The notes under the pieces are model-generated. The model made no database searches. It had not been told where the DNA came from and saw only the letters and a list, made by a program, of their open reading frames with translations. From CAWDPQ01 sp963804245 (GTDB lineage: Bacteria > Acidobacteriota > Vicinamibacteria > Vicinamibacterales > 2-12-FULL-66-21): a DNA stretch of 64,000 bases. Below are positions 43,714 to 53,094 of the stretch, piece by piece. The DNA is taken from assembly GCA_963804245.1 (NCBI GenBank), contig CAWDPQ010000012.1, positions 124,001 to 188,000 on the forward strand, read 5' to 3'. Position numbers and translations under genes: made by a program. Numbering within the stretch: the first letter of the stretch is position 1; each line of letters opens with the position of its first letter.

Positions 43714-45525
43714 TCAGCTCGCCGTTTGCGTGATCGGCAGCTGGCCGCGCAGCACCTGCGTCCAGCGCCAGAAGGCGTTGGCGAGGATCACGAGGACGCA
43801 CACCATCATCATGATGGTCAGCCCGGTATTCAAGTAACCCTGGAAATGCCGGGCAGCCACAGGGCCAACGGCCATTGGCCAGAAGTTATCGCGGACGCTG
43901 AGCGCACCGGCCGTGAGCGTGGTGACGGAAACGAAGGCGAGCGGCACGAGCGTCACCCACGCGTAGCGGACTTTTCCGGTGTTGATGATGATGGTCGTCC
44001 CGACCGCCAACGCCACCGCCGCGAGCAGTTGATTGGCGATGCCGAACATCGGCCAGATGGTGCTGATGCTCCCGGTCCAGATGAAGTAGGCCCACGCGCT
44101 GACCACCATCAACGTCGACACGACCGATCCCGGCAGCCATTCCTGTCGGCCCATCGGCGCGTAGAAGCGTCCGAGAAATTCCTGGACGAGAAACCGCGCG
44201 ACCCGTGTCCCCGTGTCGATCGTCGTCAGGATGAACAGCGCCTCGAACATGATCACGAAGTGATACCAGTAGTCCATCAGTCCGCGCATGCCGGGAAGAC
44301 CCGTGAAAATCTGCGCGATGCCCACGGCGAGCGAGACGGCGCCGCCCGTGCGGCCGGCCACCTGCTCACCGACGGCTGCTTCGAGCGCCGGCAGGTTGAC
44401 GACGGGAATGCCGAGGTTCGCGAAGGTTGCCGGCGGCGTGTTGATCGCAAAGTAATCACCCGGAAACATTGCCGTCGCGGCAATGAGCGAGATGATCCCG
44501 ACGAGCCCTTCGATGAGCATCGCGCCGTAGCCGATGGGGCGTATGTCCGACTCGCGATCGATCATCTTTGGCGTCGTACCGGACGCGATGAGCGCATGAA
44601 AGCCCGAGATTGCACCGCAGGCGATGGTGATGAAGGCAAACGGGAAGAGCGGTCCAGGAATGATCGGACCGCCGCCGGCAGCGAACTGCGTCACCGCCGG
44701 CATCTGCAGTTCCGGATTCACCACCATGACGGCGAACGCCAGAAACACGATGGTGCCGATCTTCATGAACGAGCTGAGGTAGTCACGCGGGCACAACAGC
44801 ATCCACACCGGGAGCACGGAAGCGATGAAGCCGTAGGCGGCCATTGCGACGATGAGCTGCCCTCGCGAAAGGTCGAACCAGGGGCCGATCGCCGACGCCG
44901 CGATCGGCTTCCCGAGCACGACCGCGAGCACGAGCCCGATCACTCCGATCGTCGTCGCCTCGGCAATTCGGCCGCGCCGGAAGCGATACATGTACAACCC
45001 CATGAAGAGGGCGAGAGGTATGGATATACCGATGGTGAAGGTGCCCCACGCGCTTTCCTGGAGCGCATTGACGACGGCCAGGCCCAGCCCGGCGAGGGCG
45101 ATGACGATGATGAAAAGGATGGCGACGGCGGCAGTCGTGCCCGCCACGGGCCCGATCTCCTGGCGGGCGATCTCAGCTAATGAGCGGCCGCCACGTCGGG
45201 TCGAAGCCCAGAGGATGATGAAGTCGTGGACCGCGCCCGCCAGACAGACGCCGACGACGAGCCAGATGAGCCCGGGAGCGTAGCCGAACTGTGCCGCCAG
45301 GACCGGACCGATGAGGGGACCGGCCCCTGTGATGGCCGCGAAGTGATGCCCAAAGAGGACGAGCCGGTGTGTCGGGTGATAGTTGTGTCCGTCGTTCCGC
45401 TGGTGCGCCGGGGTGACGCGGCTGTCGTCGAGCGACATGATTCGCGCCGCAATGAACGCGCTGTAGTAGCGGTACGCGATCGCCAGCACGCAGAGAATCG
45501 GAAGGATGAGGTAAAGGGCACGCAC
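43714..45525 (-). CDS. cstA: Carbon starvation protein CstA (peptide/pyruvate transporter)
   Basis: The 603-residue, multi-span membrane protein opens MRALYLILPILCVLAIAYRY and has the diagnostic segments HNYHPTHRLVLFGHHFAAIT, GAGPLIGPVLAAQFGYAPGL, VGVCLAGAVHDFIILWASTR and GCGAISGF-type ACGAISGFHALIASGTTPKM. CstA proteins import pyruvate or peptides during carbon limitation. It has the CstA-I form (shorter than the about 700-residue E. coli protein). No BtsR-type regulator is adjacent, and it is transcribed divergently from the surface-protein gene. Confidence 0.92.
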   Translation of the reverse strand: MRALYLILPILCVLAIAYRYYSAFIAARIMSLDDSRVTPAHQRNDGHNYHPTHRLVLFGHHFAAITGAGPLIGPVLAAQFGYAPGLIWLVVGVCLAGAVHDFIILWASTRRGGRSLAEIARQEIGPVAGTTAAVAILFIIVIALAGLGLAVVNALQESAWGTFTIGISIPLALFMGLYMYRFRRGRIAEATTIGVIGLVLAVVLGKPIAASAIGPWFDLSRGQLIVAMAAYGFIASVLPVWMLLCPRDYLSSFMKIGTIVFLAFAVMVVNPELQMPAVTQFAAGGGPIIPGPLFPFAFITIACGAISGFHALIASGTTPKMIDRESDIRPIGYGAMLIEGLVGIISLIAATAMFPGDYFAINTPPATFANLGIPVVNLPALEAAVGEQVAGRTGGAVSLAVGIAQIFTGLPGMRGLMDYWYHFVIMFEALFILTTIDTGTRVARFLVQEFLGRFYAPMGRQEWLPGSVVSTLMVVSAWAYFIWTGSISTIWPMFGIANQLLAAVALAVGTTIIINTGKVRYAWVTLVPLAFVSVTTLTAGALSVRDNFWPMAVGPVAARHFQGYLNTGLTIMMMVCVLVILANAFWRWTQVLRGQLPITQTAS

Positions 45526-45575
45526 CTCGGCAGTCTACCAAAACTGCAGGTACATCCATTGCAGCGCTGGCCTCC

Positions 45576-48500
45576 ATGGCACCAATGAAGTCCCTTTCTT
45601 TGTACAGTCTCGCGCTCGTCGTTTCCCTCGCGTTTCCCTCGACGTCGCTCGCACAACAACAGGGCGGGTATTTCGGGGGCAACAAGGTCCAGTACCGGAA
45701 CTTCAAATTCCAGGTCCTCAAAACCGATCACTTCGACATCTATTACTACCAGGAGGAAGAGCAGGCAGCCCGAATGGCCTCGCGGATGGCCGAGCGCTGG
45801 TATGCCCGCATCTCCACTCTTCTCAACCACGACCTCCGCGGCCGGCAGCCCTTGATCCTGTATGCGAGTGGTCCTCACTTCCGCCAGACCAACGCGATCG
45901 AAGGCGAGCTGGGCGAAGGCACAGGTGGTGTGACCGAGGCATATAAACGGCGGATTGTCCTGCCGTTTGCCGGGCCGATCGAAGCGACCGATCACGTGCT
46001 TGGCCACGAACTGGTGCACGCGTTTCAGTACGACATCACCAATACCAACGTCAGCTCCGGCAATGTCGGGGCGCTCGCCTTGCCGCTCTGGTTCATCGAG
46101 GGCATGGCCGAATATCTGTCGGTAGGACCGGTCGACGCCCATACGTCGATGTGGATGCGGGAAGCGGCGCGACACGAAAAGCTGCCGAACATCGACGATC
46201 TGGATAACCCCAAGTACCTTCCCCTATCGCTACGGGCAGGCGCTGTGGGCTTTCATCGGTGGCCGTTACGGCGATGCGGTGGTAGGGGACATGCTGCGCG
46301 CCGGGGCGGGACGCGACGGCGGCTACAAGCAGGCCATTGAAAGCGTGCTCGGCACCAAGACCGAGGAACTTTCAAAGGAATGGCACTCCGCCGTTTTCGA
46401 TGCCGTACCGTCCGATCGCGGAAACCACCAAGGCGCCCGGGGCCATCGCCCGGGCTGTAATTCCCAGGAAAAAGGGGAATGAGCTCAACGTCAGTCCGGA
46501 GTTGAGCCCCGACGGCAGCAAGGTCATCTTCTTCTCGGAACGCGATTTGTTTTCGATCGACCTCTTCGTTGCCGACGCCAAGACCGGCAAAATCATCCGG
46601 AAAATCACCAATACCGCAACCGATCCCCACTTCGAGAGCCTGCAGTTCCTGTCTTCAGCCGGCGCATGGGATCACTCCGGGAAACGGTTCATCTTCCCTG
46701 GCATCAGCAAAGGACAGCCGGTGCTCACAATAGTGGACGTCGACCGGGGACGGACGGAGCGGGAGATCCGCCTCAAGGGGCTGGATGAGGTGCTCAACCC
46801 CGCGTGGTCACCGGACGGACGCACGGTGGCGTTCTCGGCGCTGGTCGGAGGGTTCAACGATCTGTATCTCTACGATCTCGAGACCAACAACCTCCGCCGC
46901 CTGACCAACGATGCCTTCGCCGAGCTCGATCCCGCCTGGTCACCCGACGGACGTCGGCTGGCATTCGCGACCGACCGCTTTACGACTGCGCTCGACACCA
47001 TCGTCGCCGGCAAGCTGCGCGTTGCGGTGATTGAAGTCGATTCAGGGAACGTGCGTCAGGTAGCCGGGTTCGACGACGGCAAGAACATCAGCCCGCAATG
47101 GACGGCCGATGGCCGTGCGCTGTATTTCCTGTCCGATCACCAGGGCGTCACCAACATCTATCGCACCGAGATTGGCGGCAGCACGACTCAGGTCACGAAT
47201 CTCGTGACCGGCGTGAGCGGCATCACCGCGCTCAGTCCCGCACTCTCGGTTGCCGAAGGTCGTCTCGTCTTCAGCGCGTATGAAGACGACGGCTATTCGA
47301 TTTACGCGCTCGAGTCCGCCGAGGCGCTCGCCGGGCAACCACCCGTGGACTTGCCCCGCAACGGCGCCATCCTGCCCCCACGGCGTTCGGCCGAAGGCCC
47401 TGTGTACGCGCTGCTCAGCGATCCGAAGAACGGGTTGCCGCAGCCGGAGACCGCCGCGGTTCCAGCCGAAACCTACAAGCCAAAGCTGGGGCTCGATTTC
47501 GCTGGGCAACCCTCGGTCGGCGTTGGCGTCGATCCCTTTGGGACCTATGCCTCCGGTGGGATTGGGATGGTCTTCAGCGACATGCTCGGCAACCACACGC
47601 TCATGACCGGCGCGCAGGTGACGAGCCGTTTCGACGAGTTCGGTGGAACGGCGCTCTACTTGAACAGGAGCAAGCGCTGGAACTGGGGTGCGATGATCGA
47701 TCAGACGCCGTACGTCGCGCGCGGCTTCGAAGCCGGACTGACGACGAGCGGTGGGCAGCCGGTGTACGTGGAGCGCGAGTACCGGTTGCTGCAGATCGAT
47801 CGGTCCGCCACCGGAATCATTTCCTATCCTTTCAGCCGCGCCTTGCGCGTGGACGCGACCGGCGGGTTCAGGCAGGTCGGTTTCAAGCAAGATCTGACCG
47901 AGCGGTTGTACTCGCCGACGACCGGGCAGCAGCTGGCGGAAGAGACCACCGACCTCGGGTCCGAGCCATGGCTCAACCTCGGCGAAGCGTCAACGGCGCT
48001 CGTTTACGATACGTCAATCAGCGGTCTTACAAGCCCGATTCGTGGCAGTCGTTACCGCCTCGAGCTCTCGCAAAGCGCCGGCTCGCTCACGTATACCGGC
48101 GTGCTCGGTGACTTCCGGACGTATTACATGCCCGTTCGTCCTTTCACGATTGCACTCCGCGGGCTGTACTACGGGCGCCATGGCCACGACTCGGAGGACT
48201 TCCGACTTCCCGTTCTCTATGTCGGGTATCCAGGGCTCGTGCGCGGTTACGATTCGGGCTCCTTCGAATCGTTCGAATGCGGCATCGCGGCGAACGGCCA
48301 ATGCCCGGCATTCGACCAGCTGGTGGGCAGCAAGATCGCAGTCGCCAACGCCGAGCTCAGATTCCCGTTGTGGGGCGCGTTTGGCGGGGACAACTTCTAC
48401 GGTCCGCTTCCGATCGAGATGGCCCTCTTCACCGACACTGGCGTAGCCTGGGACCGCGGCACCCGTCCGGGCTTTGGCGCCGCCGATCGACAGCCGGTCG

Positions 48501-48628
48501 TCAGCGTCGGCGCCGCCATGCGCATCAACGTCTTCGGCTTTGCCATCGCGGAAATCGACTACGTGCGTCCGCTCGATCGGCCGGGTCGAGGCTGGCTCTG
48601 GCAGTTCAACCTGCGGCCGGGCTTCTAA
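45576..48628 (+). CDS. Surface protein: metallopeptidase-like, beta-propeller, C-terminal barrel; two frameshifts
   Basis: The signal peptide is MAPMKSLSLYSLALVVSLAF. A peptidase-MA-like domain follows with HVLGHELVHAFQYDI (HExxH) and PLWFIEGMAEYLS (third ligand Glu). PD40/TolB-type repeats come next (LSPDGSKVIFFSERDLFSID, WSPDGRTVAFSALVGGFNDL, WTADGRALYFLSD). The C-terminus is an outer-membrane barrel ending in FNLRPGF. Two single-base insertions split the frame: near 46215 (KY then FPYRYGQALWAF) and near 46408 (FDA then YRPIAETTKAPG). Repaired length is about 1016 residues. It is probably a surface-anchored protease. Both lesions look like assembly indels. Confidence 0.8.
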
Positions 48629-49137
48629 GAAAGGACATTCTTCGTCCTTTCTTCTCTTCCAATCATTTTGAAATGCTCGAGATGGTGGATGTCGTGTCCC
48701 GCGATCTGGTTTACAACCCACCACACGTTCAGCGATCCATATTCGGGGTGCGTGAACTCACGCTCGCGTTGTTCCGGTGTCAGGCGCCGGAACAGCGCCG
48801 CGTTCATCTTGCGCAACGCCACGTACACGTTCAGCGCCGTGCGCGCGTCGAGGGTGTCTTCCAGGGGCAGCCAGTCGTCTTGTGAAAACGGCTGCGCAAC
48901 GTAGCCGTTCTGGCTGAGCGCATAGCGGACCCTGTTCGGCAAAGCCAGCTCTGTTTGCGCGAGGTGGACGAGCAGCTGTCGTGCGCTCCATTTGCCAGGC
49001 GCATAACTTTTCTCGAAGCGATCGGCCGGCCAGCTTTCGACGACGCGCCGTATCTCTTCGGGTGTTGCCTCGAGCGCTTTAAGCGGATCGCGATCGCCAA
49101 GCGCACCTGCATAAGGGTTCTTGTGCATATCCGACAC
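48625..49137 (-). CDS. DinB-family protein
   Basis: The 170-residue four-helix-bundle protein has the DinB metal-site histidines: WSARQLLVHLAQTE and AGHDIHHLEHFKMIG. The N-terminal segment (PLKALEATPEEIRRVVESWP) and central loop fit DinB/YfiT-like thiol-dependent or metal-dependent hydrolases/transferases. Whether it is a DNA-damage protein is not knowable from sequence. It is a stand-alone gene. Confidence 0.82.
   Translation of the reverse strand: MSDMHKNPYAGALGDRDPLKALEATPEEIRRVVESWPADRFEKSYAPGKWSARQLLVHLAQTELALPNRVRYALSQNGYVAQPFSQDDWLPLEDTLDARTALNVYVALRKMNAALFRRLTPEQREREFTHPEYGSLNVWWVVNQIAGHDIHHLEHFKMIGREERTKNVLS
48627..48653. terminator. Bidirectional terminator hairpin
   Basis: Arms aagaaaggac (48627-48636) and gtcctttctt (48644-48653) are perfect complements, over the convergent stops of the surface-protein and DinB genes, which overlap by 4 bases. 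Confidence 0.75.
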
Positions 49138-49186
49138 ATTCTCCGACTACAGCGCGGTCGTCAATAGCCAATCCTCTTTGCTCGTT

Positions 49187-49257
49187 GCTCGGGGCTCGGG
49201 GCTCGGGGTCGGAGCTGGGGGCTCGGCGATCGGTAGCCCCGAGCTGTCCGGGCTCGC
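49187..49257 (+). repeat. Degenerate GGGGCTCGG low-complexity element 2
   Basis: About eight imperfect units of gctcggg are packed in 71 bases upstream of the thioredoxin-like gene. The G-runs could form G-quadruplexes. Related runs lie at 42095-42132 and 55424-55454. Confidence 0.65.
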
Positions 49258-49319
49258 GACGAGCGTGTCGGTTCGCATTCAGCCGAAGCGCAGGTAATCT
49301 ATACAGCTGAACCGAAACG

Positions 49320-49905
49320 ATGCGCAGTTACCGAGTCCTCGTCGTCGCCTGTGTTCTGGCCGGAAGCGTCGCGGCCTGCACGTCTTCGCCACCGCGTCCG
49401 CACTCGTCGCTGGCAGCCAGCGCGGAGCCACTTCGATCCCAATTCAATCGCGACGTCGGGAAGGTGCGAGTGGTCATGGTCGTCGCTCCAACGTGACCGA
49501 TGTGTCTTCGGGGGGTCTCCGACATGAACGACGGCGTGGTAAAAAAGGTCGAGAGCGACAGCGTCCGCATCTATATGGTCTGGGTGCCGATGTTCCGCGG
49601 TCGCGAGTCAGATGTCCCCACGGGCCACAACGGAGGTTCTGGATGCCCGTGCATCGCACTACTGGGACGGCACGAGTCAGCTCGTCGCGGGCTTCAGGGA
49701 GACGCTCGGAATCAACGAGCCCGCGTGGGATATCTTTCTGCTCTACGGGCCGGAGGTCCGCTGGGACGGCGATCGACCGCCGGCGCCGGAATTCTGGATG
49801 CACCAGTTGGGATCGCGACGGAATCCACGCGTGAAGGCCCCGTACCTCGACGCCGCCTCGTTCCTGGGCAGAACCCGCGCCCTCCTCAACCGCCATACCG
49901 GGTAG
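49320..49905 (+). CDS. Thioredoxin-like lipoprotein, candidate selenoprotein (UxxC), one frameshift
   Basis: ATG 49320 gives a lipoprotein leader (MRSYRVLVVACVLAGSVAAC) and then a thioredoxin-type beta strand RVVMVVAPT. In-frame TGA at 49494-49496 (codon 59) follows, then PMCLRGVSDMNDGVVKKVES and IYMVWVPMFRGRESDVP. A TGA exactly where the first Cys of CPMC would stand gives UPMC if read as selenocysteine. The frame then needs one base removed near 49620 to continue TTEVLDARASHYWDGTSQLV and VRWDGDRPPAPEFWMHQLGS, with TAG at 49903-49905, about 194 residues. A SECIS-like hairpin follows the TGA. Alternatives are a nonsense mutation or a sequencing error of TGC/TGT. Sec machinery is not in the window. 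Confidence 0.65.
49494..49526 (+). promoter_or_regulatory. SECIS-like stem-loop starting at the in-frame UGA
   Basis: Upper stem C49509-G49521, G49510-C49520, G49511-C49519 closes a loop GGGGUCU. A three-base CUU bulge (49506-49508) separates it from U49503-A49524, G49504-C49523, U49505-A49522 and two wobble pairs. The loop begins about 15-16 bases after UGA and contains the GGUC seen in the E. coli fdhF element; a bulged U is present too. Short stems make this suggestive, not proven. Confidence 0.5.
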
Positions 49906-49916
49906 CGCCGAGACGC

Positions 49917-50684
49917 TTGGACATTCACGTCATCGAGAGCTGCTACCTGGAGGCGCCACGGCGCATCACCGTGCTGCAACCGCGCCGCCGCCGACTCTCC
50001 GGCGCGGTTCCGTATCCCGTCCTCTATCTCAACGACGGCCAGAACCTTTTCGATCCCGCGCGCGCGTTCGGTGGCGTGCCGTGGAACGTCCAGGAGACCG
50101 TCAATGCGCTCGTGCGGCAACGAGCCATTCCGCATCTCCTCGTTGTCGGTATCGACCATGGCGGTGTGTTGCGGAACCGGGAGTATCTCCCGATTGAAGA
50201 CGAGCGCAACCCGTACTCGCGCAATGCCCTCGGCGCTCAGTACGCGAACTTCGTGACGCGCGAGCTGATGCCGTTCATCGAGCGGCACTACCCGGTTGCC
50301 CGCGGCGCTGCCAACACCGGTTTCGGCGGGTCATCGTATGGGGCGATCGCGGCGCTGTACACCGCGCTCGTCAATCCCGGGAAATTCGGGCGTCTGCTGA
50401 TCGAGAGTCCGTCGCTCTACGTGGGCAACCGATTTCTGCTGCGGCAGGCGAAGCTCGCAGAGCGCTGGCCGTCACGGATCTATCTGGGAGTCGGCACGGC
50501 GGAAACCAGCCGCGCCGACTGGAACGAGGAAACGGTAGCGAACGTGCGCAGGCTCGAAGAGATGCTCCGCACCCACGGCCTCGGTCCGCGCCGGCTGAAG
50601 GTCGTCATCGACGAGGGGGCAACGCATTCCGAACGCGCGTGGGCGCGTCGATTGCCGGGGGCGCTGAAATTTCTGTTCGGCTAG
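49917..50684 (+). CDS. Putative esterase (alpha/beta hydrolase)
   Basis: The about 255-residue protein has esterase-D/Fes-like features: VPYPVLYLNDGQNLFDPARA, VGIDHGGVLRNREYLPIE, FGGSSYGAIAALYTALVNPG with Ser nucleophile, and EGATHSERAWARRLPG with the catalytic His. It has no evident signal peptide. TTG 49917 is the proposed start, since no ATG lies in frame between the previous stop and the conserved region. It follows the thioredoxin-like gene by 11 bases and is probably co-transcribed. Substrate unknown. Confidence 0.78.
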   Translation: MDIHVIESCYLEAPRRITVLQPRRRRLSGAVPYPVLYLNDGQNLFDPARAFGGVPWNVQETVNALVRQRAIPHLLVVGIDHGGVLRNREYLPIEDERNPYSRNALGAQYANFVTRELMPFIERHYPVARGAANTGFGGSSYGAIAALYTALVNPGKFGRLLIESPSLYVGNRFLLRQAKLAERWPSRIYLGVGTAETSRADWNEETVANVRRLEEMLRTHGLGPRRLKVVIDEGATHSERAWARRLPGALKFLFG

Positions 50685-50687
50685 AGC

Positions 50688-51755
50688 TCAGCGCTTCGAC
50701 AGCCATCTGCGGCCGTGGATGCTCATATCGACGAGATCTTCCTCGGTCAGGTTCTTGAACCCGGCGGCGCGTACGTCGCGGATGAAATCCGGCGTGACGC
50801 CGTGAATGCGAAACTGCACGAGCCGCTCTTCCCTCACGTTGCCGTATCCCAGCTCCTTGAGCTCGCGGATGAATTGCGGCGAAACGCCGTGAATGCGCAT
50901 CTTGACGAGATCCTCGACATCGAGGTCGTTGTAGCCGAGCGCGCGCAGTTCCTTGACGAACTCCGAGGACACTCCATGGATACGCATCTTGACGAGATCT
51001 TCGGTATCCAGGTTCTTGAACCCGAGATCGCGCATCTCTTTGATGAAGGAGGGCGACACGCCGTGGATCCGCAATTTCACGAGCTGTTCCACCGACAATT
51101 TGTCGAAGCCGGCAGCTTTCATGTCCTGCACGAAGGTGGGCGTCGCACCGTGAATGCGCGTCTTGATCAGCTCTTCGACGCTGAGCTTGTCGTAGCCGGC
51201 CTTTCTGAAGGCCACGATGTAATCGGCATCGACGCCATGAATGCGCATCTTCACCAGATCGTCGATATCCAGGTCCTTGTAACCCTGCGCTTCGATCGAC
51301 TGGATGAAGCTCCGGCTCACGTCGTGAATCGCCAACCGCAGCACATCGTCGGTCGTCAGCGTCCGGCCGGCGGTCTGCATCGCTCTTACGAACTCGGGGT
51401 TCGGGCCGAAGGCGAAGTCGCCCGTGCCCCGCCCTTGATCGAAGCTGCCCTGGAAATCGATCGTCCCGGCGTCGCGCTTGAGGGTGAACTTCACACCGGA
51501 GCCGCTCCAGTTGTCGCCGCGAACGCCGGCGGATTCGAGCTCGCTCAGCGGGACGGACATGCCGAAGCTGCGGTCGTCGTTGCGGCGCATCTGGATGGAG
51601 ATCCAGCGTTCGCCGTTCGCGCGAGTCCAGTTGTTGTCGTGGAGCCTGATGCGCCAGGTACCCGTTACCGGGGCCGCCTGGACAATAGCGAACGCTTCAG
51701 TCGAGAGTGTCATCCCGAACGTCAGCAGGGTAGCGGTAAGGGCCAGCGTTTTCAT
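50688..51755 (-). CDS. Secreted protein with 29-residue tandem repeats
   Basis: This 355-residue protein has a signal peptide (MKTLALTATLLTFGMTLSTE) and a beta domain (TGTWRIRLHDNNWTRANGER, DFQGSFDQGRGTGDFAFGPN). Seven full repeats of 29 residues and a partial eighth follow. The core is DLVKMRIHGVSPxFIxEL, with a Leu/Gly/Tyr end (LGYxxLDxE). Each repeat is probably two helices in a solenoid. The repeats are 87 bp at DNA level. The family occurs in acidobacteria with no assigned role. Convergent with the esterase, 3 bases apart. Confidence 0.8.
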   Translation of the reverse strand: MKTLALTATLLTFGMTLSTEAFAIVQAAPVTGTWRIRLHDNNWTRANGERWISIQMRRNDDRSFGMSVPLSELESAGVRGDNWSGSGVKFTLKRDAGTIDFQGSFDQGRGTGDFAFGPNPEFVRAMQTAGRTLTTDDVLRLAIHDVSRSFIQSIEAQGYKDLDIDDLVKMRIHGVDADYIVAFRKAGYDKLSVEELIKTRIHGATPTFVQDMKAAGFDKLSVEQLVKLRIHGVSPSFIKEMRDLGFKNLDTEDLVKMRIHGVSSEFVKELRALGYNDLDVEDLVKMRIHGVSPQFIRELKELGYGNVREERLVQFRIHGVTPDFIRDVRAAGFKNLTEEDLVDMSIHGRRWLSKR

Positions 51756-51775
51756 GGCCGGTTGGACGGCCCGGG

Positions 51776-52369
51776 TCAGCGGAAGGTTGGAAGCTCCATC
51801 AAGTAGCGGCGCAGCGCGCGGAAAGCGGCCCCGCGGTGGCTGAGCGTGGCCTTCACCTCATCGGTGACCTCGCCAAGCGTGCGCCCGAGAGGCGGGTAGA
51901 AAAAGATAGGGTCGTAGCCAAACCCGTTCGAACCGCGCGGTTCCGGCGCGATTTCGCCATCAACCGTCCCCTCGACCTCGTAGTCGATCCGGCCATCGAC
52001 CGCCATGGCTACCGCGCACACGAACCTCGCAGGGCTGCCGCTCGCCCCGCGCTCCTGGAGCAGCTCATAGATGCGGTCGAATTTGTCCTGGTACGTCGTG
52101 CCATGCCAGCGGGCGGAGTGAATTCCCGGAGCGCCGTCGAGCGCCCTGATTTCCAGTCCGGAGTCGTCCGCGACGCTGGCCAGCCCGGTGACACGGTTGT
52201 AATAGAGCGCCTTCAGGCGGGCGTTTTCAGCGAATGTCTGTCCCGTCTCCTCTGGTTCCTCGACCGCCGGAACCGAGTCCAGCGTGACGAGATCAACGGG
52301 CGCGCCGCTGAGAAGGCCGCGTATTTCGCGCACCTTCCCCGGGTTGCTGGTCGCGACGAGCAGTTTCAT
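51776..52369 (-). CDS. rdgB: dITP/XTP pyrophosphatase (RdgB/HAM1)
   Basis: The 197-residue product starts MKLLVATSNPGKVREIRGLL, the family signature (T/S-x-N-x-x-K-x-x-E). It continues with GQTFAENARLKALYYNRVTG, ADDSGLEIRALDGAPGIHSA and GSNGFGYDPIFFYPPLGRTL. The enzyme removes non-canonical purine triphosphates. ATG overlaps the stop of RNase PH by 2 bases (52367-52368). It is the last gene of a four-gene unit. Confidence 0.92.
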   Translation of the reverse strand: MKLLVATSNPGKVREIRGLLSGAPVDLVTLDSVPAVEEPEETGQTFAENARLKALYYNRVTGLASVADDSGLEIRALDGAPGIHSARWHGTTYQDKFDRIYELLQERGASGSPARFVCAVAMAVDGRIDYEVEGTVDGEIAPEPRGSNGFGYDPIFFYPPLGRTLGEVTDEVKATLSHRGAAFRALRRYLMELPTFR

Positions 52370-53094
52370 GACCCCAGGTTGCCGACGATCGATCGTTGCA
52401 GCGCGACCAGCTCGCGGATGCCTGCTTCGGCCAGCTCCAGCAGATCGTCGAGTGCCCGCCGCTCGAAGGGCGGTCCCTCCGCAGTGCCTTGCACCTCGAT
52501 GAAGCGTCCGTCGCCCGTTTTGACGATGTTCATGTCGACCTCGGCGCGGGAGTCTTCCTCGTAGGCAAGATCCAGCAGCGGGACGCCGTCGACCACGCCA
52601 ACGCTCGTCGCCGCCACATGGTCCAGGACTGGGATGGCTTTCAGCGCACCGCTCGCGCGAAGCCGCTGCATGGCCAGCACCATCGCGACGAATCCGCCGG
52701 TGATCGACGCGGTCCGTGTGCCGCCGTCTGCCTGCAAGACATCGCAGTCGACCCAGATCGTCCGCTCGCCGAGCTCGGGCAGCCGGGTGACCGAACGCAG
52801 CGATCGACCGATCAAACGCTGTATCTCCTGCGTGCGGCCCCCGACTTTGCCGGCCGTCGCTTCGCGCTGCGTTCGCGTGGTCGTAGCGCGCGGCAGCATG
52901 CCGTACTCGGCCGTGACCCAACCTTTTCCCGTATTGCGGAGAAACGGTGGCACGCGTTCCTCGACGCTGGCGCTGCACACGACGCGCGTACGTCCGACCT
53001 CGATCAGAACGGATCCCTCGGCGTGCACGAGAAATTCCGGGGTGAGGCGTGTGGGTCTGAGTTCGGCCGGTGACCGGCCATCGCTTCGTTTCAT
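52366..53094 (-). CDS. rph: Ribonuclease PH
   Basis: This 242-residue exoribonuclease trims tRNA 3' ends using phosphate. Its motifs are GRSPAELRPTRLTPEFLVHA, GSVLIEVGRTRVVCSASVEE, GWVTAEYGMLPRATTTRTQR, RSLRSVTRLPELGERTIWVD and CDVLQADGGTRTASITGGFV. The order and length fit exactly. Its start overlaps the GerMN gene stop by 4 bases, so it belongs to the amidase-GerMN-rph-rdgB unit, an arrangement common in acidobacteria and firmicutes. Confidence 0.93.
   Translation of the reverse strand: MKRSDGRSPAELRPTRLTPEFLVHAEGSVLIEVGRTRVVCSASVEERVPPFLRNTGKGWVTAEYGMLPRATTTRTQREATAGKVGGRTQEIQRLIGRSLRSVTRLPELGERTIWVDCDVLQADGGTRTASITGGFVAMVLAMQRLRASGALKAIPVLDHVAATSVGVVDGVPLLDLAYEEDSRAEVDMNIVKTGDGRFIEVQGTAEGPPFERRALDDLLELAEAGIRELVALQRSIVGNLGS

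Noticed and set aside
43657..45180. Plus-strand frame of 507 codons over cstA
   Set aside because: Asp/Arg/His-rich antisense of a clear CstA; no domain.
49187..49257. G-rich run read as a promoter or operator of the thioredoxin-like gene
   Set aside because: It recurs in gaps after converging genes too, so a specific promoter role is not supported.
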